Shown here: positions 13,417 to 20,831 of the stretch, in pieces | Position numbering within the stretch: position 1 is the first letter of the stretch | How the letters are laid out: each line of letters begins with the position of its first letter | Source of the DNA: Deltaproteobacteria bacterium Ga0077550 | GTDB taxonomy: Bacteria; Myxococcota_A; Polyangia; Nannocystales; Nannocystaceae | NCBI GenBank assembly: GCA_001464385.1 | Contig: LNFB01000259.1 | Span: forward strand, 1-34,475 | Length of the DNA stretch: 34,475 nucleotides | Reading direction: 5' to 3' | The notes under the pieces: model-generated | What the model was told of the DNA's origin: nothing | What the model saw: the letters and a program-made list of their open reading frames with translations, nothing else | Databases searched by the model: none | Translations under genes and position numbers: made by a program

Positions 13417-15361
13417 TCTGGTCGATGAGCGCCTGCGAGAGCACGACCTCGCCGCTCTGCGCCCCCGTGCTGCCGTAGGACTGGGCGAACACCACGTCGC
13501 CGAGGTCGTTGCCGACCGTCGGGAGCTTGGCCTTCTCCTCGGGCGGCACGATGTCGCCGAGCCACGACATCATGCCCTTGACGTCGACGGCGAAGATCGC
13601 CGAGGCGCCCGGGTTGCGATCGAGCAGGCGCGTCAAGCCGGGATCGCCGACCAGCGCGTTGGTGCCGCCCAAGGCGTCGACCACGAGCTGCGCGTACTTG
13701 TCGTCGGAGCCGGGCGCGATCACCCAGGCCACACGGCCCTTGGTCTCGATGCGGTTGACGCTGAGCTTCAGGCCACCGAGCTTGGTCTCCCACTCGGCGA
13801 GCTTGGGGCCGCCGTCGGCGCGCAGCTTGGCCTTCTCGGCGTCGGTCGGCTCGATGACGAAGCGATCGATCGCGACGTCGCCGGCCTTGGCCGCGTCGAA
13901 CTGGAACGCCCACGTGACCTTCTTGGCGGCCTCGGCCCCGATGATCGCCTCGGGGGTGAACCCGGTCGCCCAGGTCTTCCACGCCTCGCGGGCCACGACG
14001 CCCTCCTTGACGCCGCTGATCACCGCGACGCCGCCGAGCGTGCCGGGCTCGTGCATGACCGCGAACGCGGAGTGGCCGGTGTACGTGGCCTTCGACTCCT
14101 GCATGAAGGTGTCGACCGCGGCCTCGGTCGCGGCCTTGTCCTTGCCGAGGGCCTGCACGTACGCGTCGATGAAGACGTTGCGCAGCTCCTTGGTCATGGG
14201 CGCGTCCATCGCCTCGGCGATGTTCGCGTTGAAGGCCGCCGCCAGCCACGAGGTCTTGGGCAGGTTGCGGGCGAAGTCGATCTCGAGCGGGCCGGCGGCG
14301 GAGAGCTTGGCCTGCGCCTCGAGATCCGAGCCCGGCGCCGGGAACATCGCGAAGCGGGCGACGAAGCCCGCCGGCTCGAGGCCGAACGCGACCGTGAGCT
14401 GATCCATCCCGCGGATGGTCTCGATGTTCCGCGCGTTGGCCTTCACGCTGTAGGCCGCCATCGCGTCGGCGAACGCACCGCCACCGCTCGGCGGCGGGAC
14501 CTTGCCCATCACCTCGAGGAGCGGCGCGAGCTCCTTCTCGTAGCGCTTCGACAGCGCAGCGGGGAACGCGACGAATTCGATGTCGCTGGCGAGCGCGCCA
14601 CCGCGGCCGATCAGGTTGGCCTCGAGGTAGCTCTTGCCCTTCGCGAACGCGTCGGCGTGGTTGCTGACCACGACCTCGCCGCCGGCGTCGTCGACGTAGA
14701 GCTCCTGGCCTTCGACCACGAACTTCGCGACGTGCCCGGCCGCGTCGGCCTGCTTGCCCTCGGCGCCGAGGTCGGCGACGAGCGCCGCCGAGCCGCCGGT
14801 GTAGCCCATCACGCACACCACGGGCACCGGGGCCGCGGTGAGGTCGACGAGCGCACAGCCCAGCGGCTTGGCGAGATCGAGGTTGGTCGCGAGCTTGCTG
14901 CGGGGCCCGAGCACGCTGCCCGCCGCGGTGCGCAGGAACGCCTCGTCGACGAACGCGGCCTGGGCCTCGGGGGCGACCTGGGTCTTGATCTCGCGCAGCA
15001 GCGTCGAGGGGTTGGCGAACAGCACGTGGCCGAGGACGTCGCCGCGCTGCAACGCCGAGGCCGGCGGCTGCAGGGCATCGGCCGGCGAGATCGGGTCGCC
15101 GGGCTTCGCGGGCTCGACCTTGGTGCCGGTGTCACCGGTCGGCGGCGCATCCTTCTTCGCCTCGCCGGTCTTGCCGTCCTTCGTCTCGGTCTTCGCGGTC
15201 TCGACCTTGGGCTCGTCCTTCTTGCACGCGGTGGCGCTCACGCCGGTGAAGGCGAGGGCGACCAGGCCGAGGGCGAGTCGCGACGGGCGGCGGTGCGCCG
15301 CAGGCCGTGGCTCGTGTGCGCCGATGGAACTTTGGTCCTGCTGGGGCATCGTGTTGGGCAT
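13397..15361 (-). CDS. Large lipoprotein of unknown function (654 residues)
   Basis: The N-terminus MPNTMPQQDQSSIGAHEPRP is followed by a basic patch, a hydrophobic stretch (LALGLVALAFTGVSATAC) with lipobox, then a long Lys/Glu/Thr linker (KKDEPKVETAKTETKDGKTG). The mature body of about 550 residues is mixed alpha/beta, repeatedly containing segments such as VLGHVLFANPSTLLREI, GCALVDLTAAPVPVVCVMGY, FAVMHEPGTLGGVAVISG and ASAIFAVDVKGMMSWLGD. This resembles the large exported proteins of unknown function common in myxobacteria; I cannot name a family. Start at 15359-15361 with GAGG upstream; a second ATG at 15347-15349 is possible. Divergent from an S41 protease 45 bases away. Confidence 0.85.
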   Translation of the reverse strand: MPNTMPQQDQSSIGAHEPRPAAHRRPSRLALGLVALAFTGVSATACKKDEPKVETAKTETKDGKTGEAKKDAPPTGDTGTKVEPAKPGDPISPADALQPPASALQRGDVLGHVLFANPSTLLREIKTQVAPEAQAAFVDEAFLRTAAGSVLGPRSKLATNLDLAKPLGCALVDLTAAPVPVVCVMGYTGGSAALVADLGAEGKQADAAGHVAKFVVEGQELYVDDAGGEVVVSNHADAFAKGKSYLEANLIGRGGALASDIEFVAFPAALSKRYEKELAPLLEVMGKVPPPSGGGAFADAMAAYSVKANARNIETIRGMDQLTVAFGLEPAGFVARFAMFPAPGSDLEAQAKLSAAGPLEIDFARNLPKTSWLAAAFNANIAEAMDAPMTKELRNVFIDAYVQALGKDKAATEAAVDTFMQESKATYTGHSAFAVMHEPGTLGGVAVISGVKEGVVAREAWKTWATGFTPEAIIGAEAAKKVTWAFQFDAAKAGDVAIDRFVIEPTDAEKAKLRADGGPKLAEWETKLGGLKLSVNRIETKGRVAWVIAPGSDDKYAQLVVDALGGTNALVGDPGLTRLLDRNPGASAIFAVDVKGMMSWLGDIVPPEEKAKLPTVGNDLGDVVFAQSYGSTGAQSGEVVLSQALIDQIRALAK

Positions 15362-15384
15362 GGGGGTGCTTTGACCTCGCGCGG

Positions 15385-15390
15385 AGGATA
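15385..15390 (-). promoter_or_regulatory. Putative -10 element (TATCCT) of the 654-residue lipoprotein
   Basis: On the minus strand GCGTATCCTCCGCG precedes the ATG by 23 bases, leaving room for the GAGG ribosome-binding site. It lies in the 45-base divergent gap shared with the S41 protease gene. Confidence 0.35.
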
Positions 15391-15406
15391 CGCCACGATT
15401 CCCGGG

Positions 15407-16597
15407 GTGAAGGGCCGGATCGCGCTGGGGAGTTTTGCGCTCGGGGTCGCCAGCACGCTCGGCCTGCTCGGGCTGACGGGCTCGGTCCCCGCCGAGGCGA
15501 GCGCCACGGCCCAGCTCGACCGAACGGCGTTCAATGCGGCCGTGGACGCGGTGATGGACCGCTACTACGAGCCGGTCGACGAGGCAGCCCTGCTGTCCGC
15601 CGGTCTCCGCGCGATGCTCGCGCAGCTGGATCCCCACAGCCACTTCCTCGGCGCGGACGAGCGCAAGGCCGTGCGCAAGCGGGCGAGCGGCGGTGTCACC
15701 GGCCTCTCGGTCGCGCTGCGACGCGACGACCACGGGCCCCACCTCGAGATCCTCGCGGTCGCGCCGGACTCGCCGGCCCATCGCAAGGGGCTGCGACCCG
15801 GCGATCGGCTGGTGCGCATCGGCGAGCACGAGGCCACCGCACTCGACACGCAGATCGAGGTCGAGATGCTGCTCGCCGGTGCGATCGGCGACGAGGTCGC
15901 GCTGCTCGTGCAGTCGCCCGATCGACCCGAGCCCCGCGCCCTCGAGCTGGTGCTCGACAAGCCGCGCACGAAGATGGTCGAGAGCGCGATCGTCGAGGAT
16001 GCCGCGGGCCGCAAGTTCGTGCACCTCGTCGTGCGGCGCTTCGGGCCCGAGAGCGGCGACGCGGTCCACCGCGCGCTGGCCTCGAAGCAGCGGATCGCCG
16101 GCCCCGCGCTGGCCGGCGTGATCCTCGATCTGCGCGGCAACCCGGGCGGAGAGGTCGACGAGGCCCTCGTCATCGCCGATCGCTTCGTCGAAAAGGGCGT
16201 GCTGACGCGGACGCGCGGACGCGGCGGCCGGATCCTCCGCGAGGAGTCGGCGCACGCCGGCAACACCGACACGACGACGCCGCTGATCGTGCTGCAGGAT
16301 CGTCACAGCGCCTCGGCGTCGGAGCTGCTGGCCGTGGCGCTGCAGGACCACCACCGCGCGCTGGTGGTGGGCGAGCGCAGCTATGGCAAGGGCACCGTGC
16401 AGGAGGTCCTCGGCCTGCCCGACGGCTCCGCGGCGACCTTCACCATCGCGCGCTACTACTCGCCGGCCGATCGACCGATCGACGGCGAGGGCGTCGTGCC
16501 GGATGTGCCCGTGCTGCTGTCGCCGACGACGCCCGCGGCGGGTGTGGTGGACGACGGCCTGCAGGCGGCGATCGACGCGTTCTCGCTGGCGCGCTGA
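15407..16597 (+). CDS. S41 C-terminal processing protease with PDZ domain
   Basis: The 396-residue product has an N-terminal signal or anchor (ALGSFALGVASTLGLLGLTG), the AQLDPHSHFLGADE motif, a PDZ domain (about 93-185, with HLEILAVAPDSPAHRKGLRPGDRL), DLRGNPGG (241-248) and the catalytic Ser/Lys dyad: Ser303 in SASASE and Lys328 in SYGKGTVQ, 25 residues apart as in Prc and D1 protease. It is a periplasmic endopeptidase of the Ctp type. The GTG at 15407 is chosen because it begins directly before the signal segment; there is no clear ribosome-binding site. It is shorter than many Ctp proteins, lacking the C-terminal extension. Confidence 0.92.
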   Translation: MKGRIALGSFALGVASTLGLLGLTGSVPAEASATAQLDRTAFNAAVDAVMDRYYEPVDEAALLSAGLRAMLAQLDPHSHFLGADERKAVRKRASGGVTGLSVALRRDDHGPHLEILAVAPDSPAHRKGLRPGDRLVRIGEHEATALDTQIEVEMLLAGAIGDEVALLVQSPDRPEPRALELVLDKPRTKMVESAIVEDAAGRKFVHLVVRRFGPESGDAVHRALASKQRIAGPALAGVILDLRGNPGGEVDEALVIADRFVEKGVLTRTRGRGGRILREESAHAGNTDTTTPLIVLQDRHSASASELLAVALQDHHRALVVGERSYGKGTVQEVLGLPDGSAATFTIARYYSPADRPIDGEGVVPDVPVLLSPTTPAAGVVDDGLQAAIDAFSLAR

Positions 16598-16606
16598 TCG
16601 GCGCGC

Positions 16607-17023
16607 TCAGGCGAGGATGCGCTGCGTCGCCGCGATGCTCCCGGCGAGCTCGCGGCGACGATCGCTGTAGCCGCCGCCGAGGGCCGCGACGTAGAAGCGC
16701 TCGCCGCCGAGCTCGATCGGCTCGACGCTCAGATCGAGCGGACGACCCTCGCGCTTGATGCGGGGCACCGCCTGTCCGCGGCCGACGATCGGCGTGACCG
16801 CGGCGAGCATCGACAGATCGATCGGGCACCGGCTGCGGGCCACGAGCAGGCCGTCGTCGTCGACGACGAGCACGGCCTCGAGCCCGCCGCGGAAGGCGGC
16901 GCTGGTGAGGGCGAGCTCGATCGCGAGGGCGGCCGAGGCGGACCGCCGCTTGCGTCGATCGCCGTGGACGCCGTCCGGCCGGGGCAGGGGGCGGACGCGA
17001 AATCGCGGGTTTTCGGGCGTCAT
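16607..17023 (-). CDS. Small protein, possible roadblock/LC7-type domain
   Basis: The 138-residue product has a basic N-terminus followed by a core with GGLEAVLVVDDDGLLVARS, SMLAAVTPIVGRG, and LSVEPIELGGERFYVAALGG. The alternation of a helix, an AVLVVDDDGLLVA strand pair and a helix is like roadblock/LC7 proteins such as MglB, which regulate small GTPases in myxobacteria; the match is by eye and not certain. No GTPase gene lies next to it. The ATG at 17021-17023 is six bases after a TAGGCT hexamer. It converges with the S41 protease gene, with ten bases between stops. Confidence 0.6.
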   Translation of the reverse strand: MTPENPRFRVRPLPRPDGVHGDRRKRRSASAALAIELALTSAAFRGGLEAVLVVDDDGLLVARSRCPIDLSMLAAVTPIVGRGQAVPRIKREGRPLDLSVEPIELGGERFYVAALGGGYSDRRRELAGSIAATQRILA

Positions 17024-17029
17024 GGCCGA

Positions 17030-17035
17030 AGCCTA
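17030..17035 (-). promoter_or_regulatory. Putative -10 element (TAGGCT) of the roadblock-like gene
   Basis: On the minus strand TAGGCT is followed by six bases and ATG, a leaderless layout. Confidence 0.4.
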
Positions 17036-17137
17036 CATCTGCACACACGGGCCCCAAAGTTTCGCGCGGAAACCCCGGTCGAGCCGTGGGGCGCCGACGC
17101 GACGGGTCGAGCATTCGCGATGGATCGCGTCCCCGGG

Positions 17138-17210
17138 GGCGGCGCGCGCGATCACTGTCTCGGGGGCGGCGCGCGCGATCACTGGCCCGGGGCGGCGCGC
17201 GCGATCACTG
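17138..17210. repeat. Three copies of a 20-bp core repeat in a divergent promoter gap
   Basis: GGCGGCGCGCGCGATCACTG occurs without a mismatch at 17138-17157, 17165-17184 and 17191-17210, with 6-7-base spacers (a 26-27-base period). It lies in the 245-base gap between the divergent roadblock-like and 296-residue protein genes, ending 58 bases before the latter. The period is about 2.5 helical turns, so neighbouring copies face opposite sides. It could be an operator array or plain slippage repeats; the rest of the gap (17024-17137, 17211-17268) shows nothing further. Confidence 0.85.
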
Positions 17211-17268
17211 GCCCGCGCCGGGTCGGCCATTCGACCCTCGAGCGTCAAGAGTCTGCGCCGGCGCTTCG

Positions 17269-18159
17269 ATGAACGAAGACATGGACGCGATGAGCCGACG
17301 GCTGCGACTGGTCGAGGAAGAGCACACGGCGGGCCCCGTTGGCGAGGCGAGCCGCGACGAGGTCCTTGCGACGCGGCGCAGCGTGGCGCGGTTCCTCCGG
17401 GCGTTGCACGTGAGCGGCCACGCGATCGCGTCCTGGCCACCCGCGTTGGTGTCGCGGCTCGCCCACGCCGATGCGGTGACGGCCCGCTTCCTCTCGCAGC
17501 CCGAGCGCGTCGATGTCGACGAGGTCCGTGGCGCGTGCGAGTCGCTGCAGGCGGTCGTGAAGGCGATGGCCGCGGGCCTCAACCACCACGAGCGCGCGCG
17601 GCTGCGCTCGTACGAGCTGGCGATCCGCGTGGGCCTCGACGAGCTCGATGCGCCGCTCGTCCAGCTGCACCGCGCGCCCGAGGACGAGGCACCCTCGGCG
17701 TGCGAGCACGAAGGCATGCGTCCGACGTCGCTGCGCTGCGGGCTGGCCGTGCTCGAGGACGCCGAGCTCGCGGGGATCGCCCGTCGGCTCGGGCTCTCGC
17801 GTCGGCTGCGGTCCGTCGGCGACGCTGCCGCGGCCCGCGAGCGCCTCGAGCAGCAGATCACCGAGGTGCTGCGCGACGATCACCTCATCGGCATCCTCAT
17901 CGCCACGCTGCCGCGCGAGGCGCTCGAGCTGCTCGCGGGCCTCGTGCGCGACGAGCTCGACGCCGAGTCGATCGCGGCGGCCCTGGCCGAGACCGAGGTC
18001 GCCGCCGCCGTCGGCGAGGGCCCGCGACCGACGCCGCCCGTCGAGGCGCTCTCGCAGTGCGGGCTCGCGTTCCGCCGCGGCGTCGCCACGCGCAGCCTCT
18101 GGGTGCCGATCGAGCTCTGTCACCGCCTCGACGGGGTCCTGCGCGTCCTCGGGGTTTAG
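17269..18159 (+). CDS. Hypothetical alpha-helical protein (296 residues)
   Basis: The product begins MNEDMDAMSRRLRLVEEEH and is almost entirely helical, rich in Ala, Leu, Arg and Glu, with no signal peptide or membrane helix, so it is probably cytoplasmic. Recognisable stretches are VARFLRALHVSGHAIASWP, LRCGLAVLEDAELAGIARRL, ITEVLRDDHLIGILIATLP and a C-terminal CGLAFRRGVATRSLWVPIEL. The middle looks like packed helical hairpins, perhaps protein-protein interaction. I do not recognise a family. ATG 17269 follows the triple repeat; codon use supports coding from there, while the in-frame upstream part is repeat sequence. DUF971 follows after 20 bases. Confidence 0.7.
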   Translation: MNEDMDAMSRRLRLVEEEHTAGPVGEASRDEVLATRRSVARFLRALHVSGHAIASWPPALVSRLAHADAVTARFLSQPERVDVDEVRGACESLQAVVKAMAAGLNHHERARLRSYELAIRVGLDELDAPLVQLHRAPEDEAPSACEHEGMRPTSLRCGLAVLEDAELAGIARRLGLSRRLRSVGDAAAARERLEQQITEVLRDDHLIGILIATLPREALELLAGLVRDELDAESIAAALAETEVAAAVGEGPRPTPPVEALSQCGLAFRRGVATRSLWVPIELCHRLDGVLRVLGV

Positions 18160-18163
18160 GCGA

Positions 18164-18169
18164 TACACT
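18164..18169 (+). promoter_or_regulatory. Putative -10 element (TACACT) of the DUF971 gene
   Basis: TACACT in GCGATACACTCCGCG, ten bases before ATG 18180 and five bases after the previous stop codon. Confidence 0.4.
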
Positions 18170-18179
18170 CCGCGCGCCC

Positions 18180-18530
18180 ATGGGCCGCCCCGTCGACATC
18201 GCGCACTCCCTCGGCAACAACGCGCTGGTCATCACCTGGGACGACGGCGTCCGCAGCGAGCTGCCGATCCCGTACCTGCGCGCGTGGTGCCCGTGCGCCG
18301 GGTGCCAGGGCCACGGCAACGAGATCCACCATCGCCCCGTCGGCGACGACATCCGGGCCGAGGGGCTCTACGAGATGGGCGCGTATGCGCTGGCGATCCG
18401 GTTCTCGGATGGCCACGACGCGGGGATCTTCTCGTGGACCTGGCTGCGGCAGCTGTCGCCGCAGACCGAGCCCGTGGGCCTCAAGCGCGGGAGCTTCCGC
18501 GCCGGGACGTTCATCGCGCCCCCGCCGTAG
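18180..18530 (+). CDS. DUF971 / gamma-butyrobetaine hydroxylase-like N-terminal domain protein
   Basis: The 116-residue protein is a stand-alone DUF971 domain: LVITWDDGVRSELPIPYLRAWCPCAGCQGH with the metal-binding Cys37, Cys39 and Cys42 and a nearby His, then YALAIRFSDGHDAGIFSWTWL. The domain is found fused to butyrobetaine and trimethyllysine hydroxylases and as a free protein, and has been linked to Fe-S and zinc handling. Length and motif are typical of the free form. Its own -10-like hexamer suggests a separate transcript. Function in the cell is unproven. Confidence 0.9.
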   Translation: MGRPVDIAHSLGNNALVITWDDGVRSELPIPYLRAWCPCAGCQGHGNEIHHRPVGDDIRAEGLYEMGAYALAIRFSDGHDAGIFSWTWLRQLSPQTEPVGLKRGSFRAGTFIAPPP

Positions 18531-18634
18531 CGCCCCGCACGGCCCCTTCCGCCGCCCAAGGCGCGTCCTGCGGGCACCTCGCGCGATGTCGCCCGAACGC
18601 CGTGAGAACAGTCGCTTGGCCGTGGCCATCCGGC

Positions 18635-18640
18635 TACACT
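18635..18640 (+). promoter_or_regulatory. Putative -10 element (TACACT) of the Crp/Fnr gene
   Basis: CGGCTACACTGCGCCCC places TACACT seven bases before ATG 18648. The same GCTACACTG string precedes the minus-strand gene at 26138. Confidence 0.5.
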
Positions 18641-18647
18641 GCGCCCC

Positions 18648-19355
18648 ATGGCTGTCGACGCCGGGGATGCCGAGCTCGTCTCGAAGATGCTCAAGCGCTG
18701 GGCGGGTTGGGATCGCGTTCCCGATGACGTGCTGGGTCAACTCAACCAGATCGCGGAGCTGCTCGACGTCAAGCGCAAGCGCTCGCTGTTCCGCCGTGGC
18801 GAGCCGGGGCCCGGTTTGTTCCTGGTCAAGTCCGGCGAGTTCAAGCTCAGCCTGATCTCGAGCGAGGGTCGCGAGCAGATCCTCTATCTCGCCGAGCCCG
18901 GCAAGATGATCGGCGAGGGCTTCCTCCCGAAGGACGTGCAGTGCGCGGCGTCGGCGTTCGCGATGGCCGACTCCGAGGTCTATCGCTTCGAGACCGAGGC
19001 GGTGGTCAAGCTCACCGCGCGCTCCGAGGCGCTCGCCTTCGCGTTGATGCGGCACATGGCCTTCCGCGCCAACCGACTCATCGATCTCGTGCTCGACCTC
19101 TCGCTGCGATCGGTCGAGCGTCGCCTCGCGTCGTTCCTGTTCACGCTCGCGGTCCGCAACGGCGCCGAGCCTGGCAAGCAGACGGTGATCCCGCGGCAGC
19201 TCGACATGAACACCGTCGCGGCGCGCCTCGGCACCGTGCGCGAGGAGATCTCGCGCGCGCTCAACCGCATGCAGCGCAACGGCATCCTCAACTTGAGTCG
19301 GCAGGAGATCATCGTGCTCGATCTCGCCGCGCTCGAACGCGTCACCTACGAGTGA
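18648..19355 (+). CDS. Crp/Fnr family transcriptional regulator
   Basis: The 235-residue protein has a cyclic-nucleotide-binding fold (about 35-135: FRRGEPGPGLFLVKSGEFKLSL, GREQILYLAEPGKMIGE), a dimerisation helix and a Crp-type HTH (NTVAARLGTVREEISRALNRM, 188-209). It lacks the N-terminal Cys cluster of FNR, so it is not an Fe-S oxygen sensor. The phosphate-binding cassette is atypical: after GEGFLPKDVQCAASAF there is no Arg where cAMP binders have one, so the ligand may not be cAMP. It stands 20 bases before the S41-like lipoprotein gene and probably shares its transcript. Confidence 0.92.
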   Translation: MAVDAGDAELVSKMLKRWAGWDRVPDDVLGQLNQIAELLDVKRKRSLFRRGEPGPGLFLVKSGEFKLSLISSEGREQILYLAEPGKMIGEGFLPKDVQCAASAFAMADSEVYRFETEAVVKLTARSEALAFALMRHMAFRANRLIDLVLDLSLRSVERRLASFLFTLAVRNGAEPGKQTVIPRQLDMNTVAARLGTVREEISRALNRMQRNGILNLSRQEIIVLDLAALERVTYE

Positions 19356-19375
19356 TCGCGGGTTCGCGGTCGGCC

Positions 19376-20785
19376 ATGCGCGTTCCCCCTGGCATCGCGA
19401 GGCTCCCGTGGCGCGCGTCCGCGGCCTGGGCCCTCGCGATCGTCGGCTGCGCGAGCCCGTCGACCCCGGAGCCCACGGCCGCCGCCGCACCGACGGCCCC
19501 GCCCGCCTCCGCCGCGCCCGCACCGACCGCGGCCGCGTGCCAGGACTTCACCGCCCTCGATCCCGCGACGTTGCCCCCGCTGCCGCCCAGCCGCCACGCC
19601 GCGCTGCTCCAGGAGGTCTGGGTGCGCGTGCTGCAGAAGCACTACGACCCCAAGCTCGGCTGCAAGGACTGGCCGGCGATCCGCCTGCAGTACGCGGCGG
19701 AGCTCGCCGGGGTCGAGGACGCCGAGGCGGCCTACGCGATCGTCAACCGCATGCTCGACGAGCTCGGGCAGAGCCACTTCCGCCTGTTCCCGCCCGACGG
19801 CGGGGACGGTGACGATCACGCCGGTCCGGCGAAGCCCGGGCTGTCCGTGCGGTGGATCGACGATCGGCTCGTGGTCGTGGACAGCCACGCCGAGGGCCAC
19901 CTCGGCCCCGTGCGCGCCGGCGCGACGCTGCTGGCGATCGACGATCGAGCCCTCGACGACGTCATCGCCGACGCCAAGGCCCACACCACGCGGCCGTCCG
20001 AGTTCGCCTTCGAGGTCGCGCGGCGCACCGAGGCCCGCCTGTCGTGCGATCGGGCCGGGCAGTCGAAGAAGGTCCGCGTCACCGATCCCGCCGACGCCGA
20101 TCGCGAGGTCGTCCGCGTGCTGACCTGCGAGGAGCCCCGCGGCGAGCGGATTTCCCTCGGCAACCTCGAGAACATCCCGACGCAGGTCGACGCGCGGATC
20201 GTCGAGGGCACCAAGGTCGGCGTGCTCGCGTTCAATGTGTGGATGCTGCCGATGGTCAAGCGCGTCGAGGATGCGATGACCGACCTGCGCAGCAAGGGCA
20301 TGACCGCCCTCGTGCTCGATCTGCGCGGCAACCCCGGCGGCGTCGGTGCCATGTCCGTGCCCGTCGCGCGGCTGCTGCTGTCCGAGCCCGGCAGCCTCGG
20401 TCGCCTGCAGTTCCGCGACTTCACGCAGGACTTCAACGTCGAGGCCGGCGCCAACCCGTTCGAGGGGCCGGTCGTGATCCTCGTCGACGAGGGCACCGCG
20501 AGCACCTCGGAGATCTTCGCCGCGGGCCTGCGTGACCTCGGCCGCGCGAAGGTCGTCGGTGGTCGCGCCTCGGCCGGCGCCGCGCTGCCGTCGGTCATCG
20601 ACGAGCTGCCCGGCGGCGCCATCCTCCAGTACGTGGTCGGCGACTACCGCACGCCCAAGGGCACCCTCGTCGAGGGCGTCGGCGTGGTCCCCGACGTGAA
20701 CGTCGTCGAGACCCGCGCAGACTTCGCCGCCGGCCGCGATCCGGTGCTCGACGCGGCCGTGGAATTCCTGCAGCAACCCGTGTGA
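19376..20785 (+). CDS. S41-family-like lipoprotein lacking the Lys general base
   Basis: The 469-residue protein has a lipoprotein signal (WRASAAWALAIVGCAS), an Ala/Pro/Thr linker, a tricorn-like N-terminal helical region with LDELGQSHFRLFP, a PDZ-like segment (GHLGPVRAGATLLAIDD), DLRGNPGG and the Ser-bearing TASTSEIFAAGL (Ser376). Position +25, which is Lys in Ctp proteases, is Gly401 here (RASAGAALPS). It may use a tricorn-type Ser/His/Glu arrangement with the His of QSHFRL, or be inactive; members of S41 with GALPSV in this place are known. Follows the Crp/Fnr gene by 20 bases. A 10-bp triple repeat follows its stop. Confidence 0.85.
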   Translation: MRVPPGIARLPWRASAAWALAIVGCASPSTPEPTAAAAPTAPPASAAPAPTAAACQDFTALDPATLPPLPPSRHAALLQEVWVRVLQKHYDPKLGCKDWPAIRLQYAAELAGVEDAEAAYAIVNRMLDELGQSHFRLFPPDGGDGDDHAGPAKPGLSVRWIDDRLVVVDSHAEGHLGPVRAGATLLAIDDRALDDVIADAKAHTTRPSEFAFEVARRTEARLSCDRAGQSKKVRVTDPADADREVVRVLTCEEPRGERISLGNLENIPTQVDARIVEGTKVGVLAFNVWMLPMVKRVEDAMTDLRSKGMTALVLDLRGNPGGVGAMSVPVARLLLSEPGSLGRLQFRDFTQDFNVEAGANPFEGPVVILVDEGTASTSEIFAAGLRDLGRAKVVGGRASAGAALPSVIDELPGGAILQYVVGDYRTPKGTLVEGVGVVPDVNVVETRADFAAGRDPVLDAAVEFLQQPV

Positions 20786-20790
20786 TGCGA

Positions 20791-20820
20791 TGCCCCGTCA
20801 GGCCCCGTCAGGCCCCGTCA
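20791..20820. repeat. 10-bp unit repeated three times after the S41-like stop
   Basis: GGCCCCGTCA is present at 20801-20810 and 20811-20820, and with TG for GG at 20791-20800. It starts five bases after the TGA at 20783-20785, and the last copy supplies the first base of the next gene's AGGAG ribosome-binding site. Confidence 0.9.
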
Positions 20821-20824
20821 GGAG
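20820..20824 (+). promoter_or_regulatory. Ribosome-binding site deciding the start of the LolA-like lipoprotein
   Basis: AGGAG lies seven bases before GTG 20832. ATG 20790, in the same frame, lies in the 10-bp repeats and would put 14 unlikely residues before the signal peptide. Confidence 0.6.
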
Positions 20825-20831
20825 TGAGTCC

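Noticed and set aside
17138..17210. Triple repeat considered as a small CRISPR array
   Set aside because: Spacers are only 6-7 bases, repeats are 20 bases of GC-rich sequence, and no cas gene is present.
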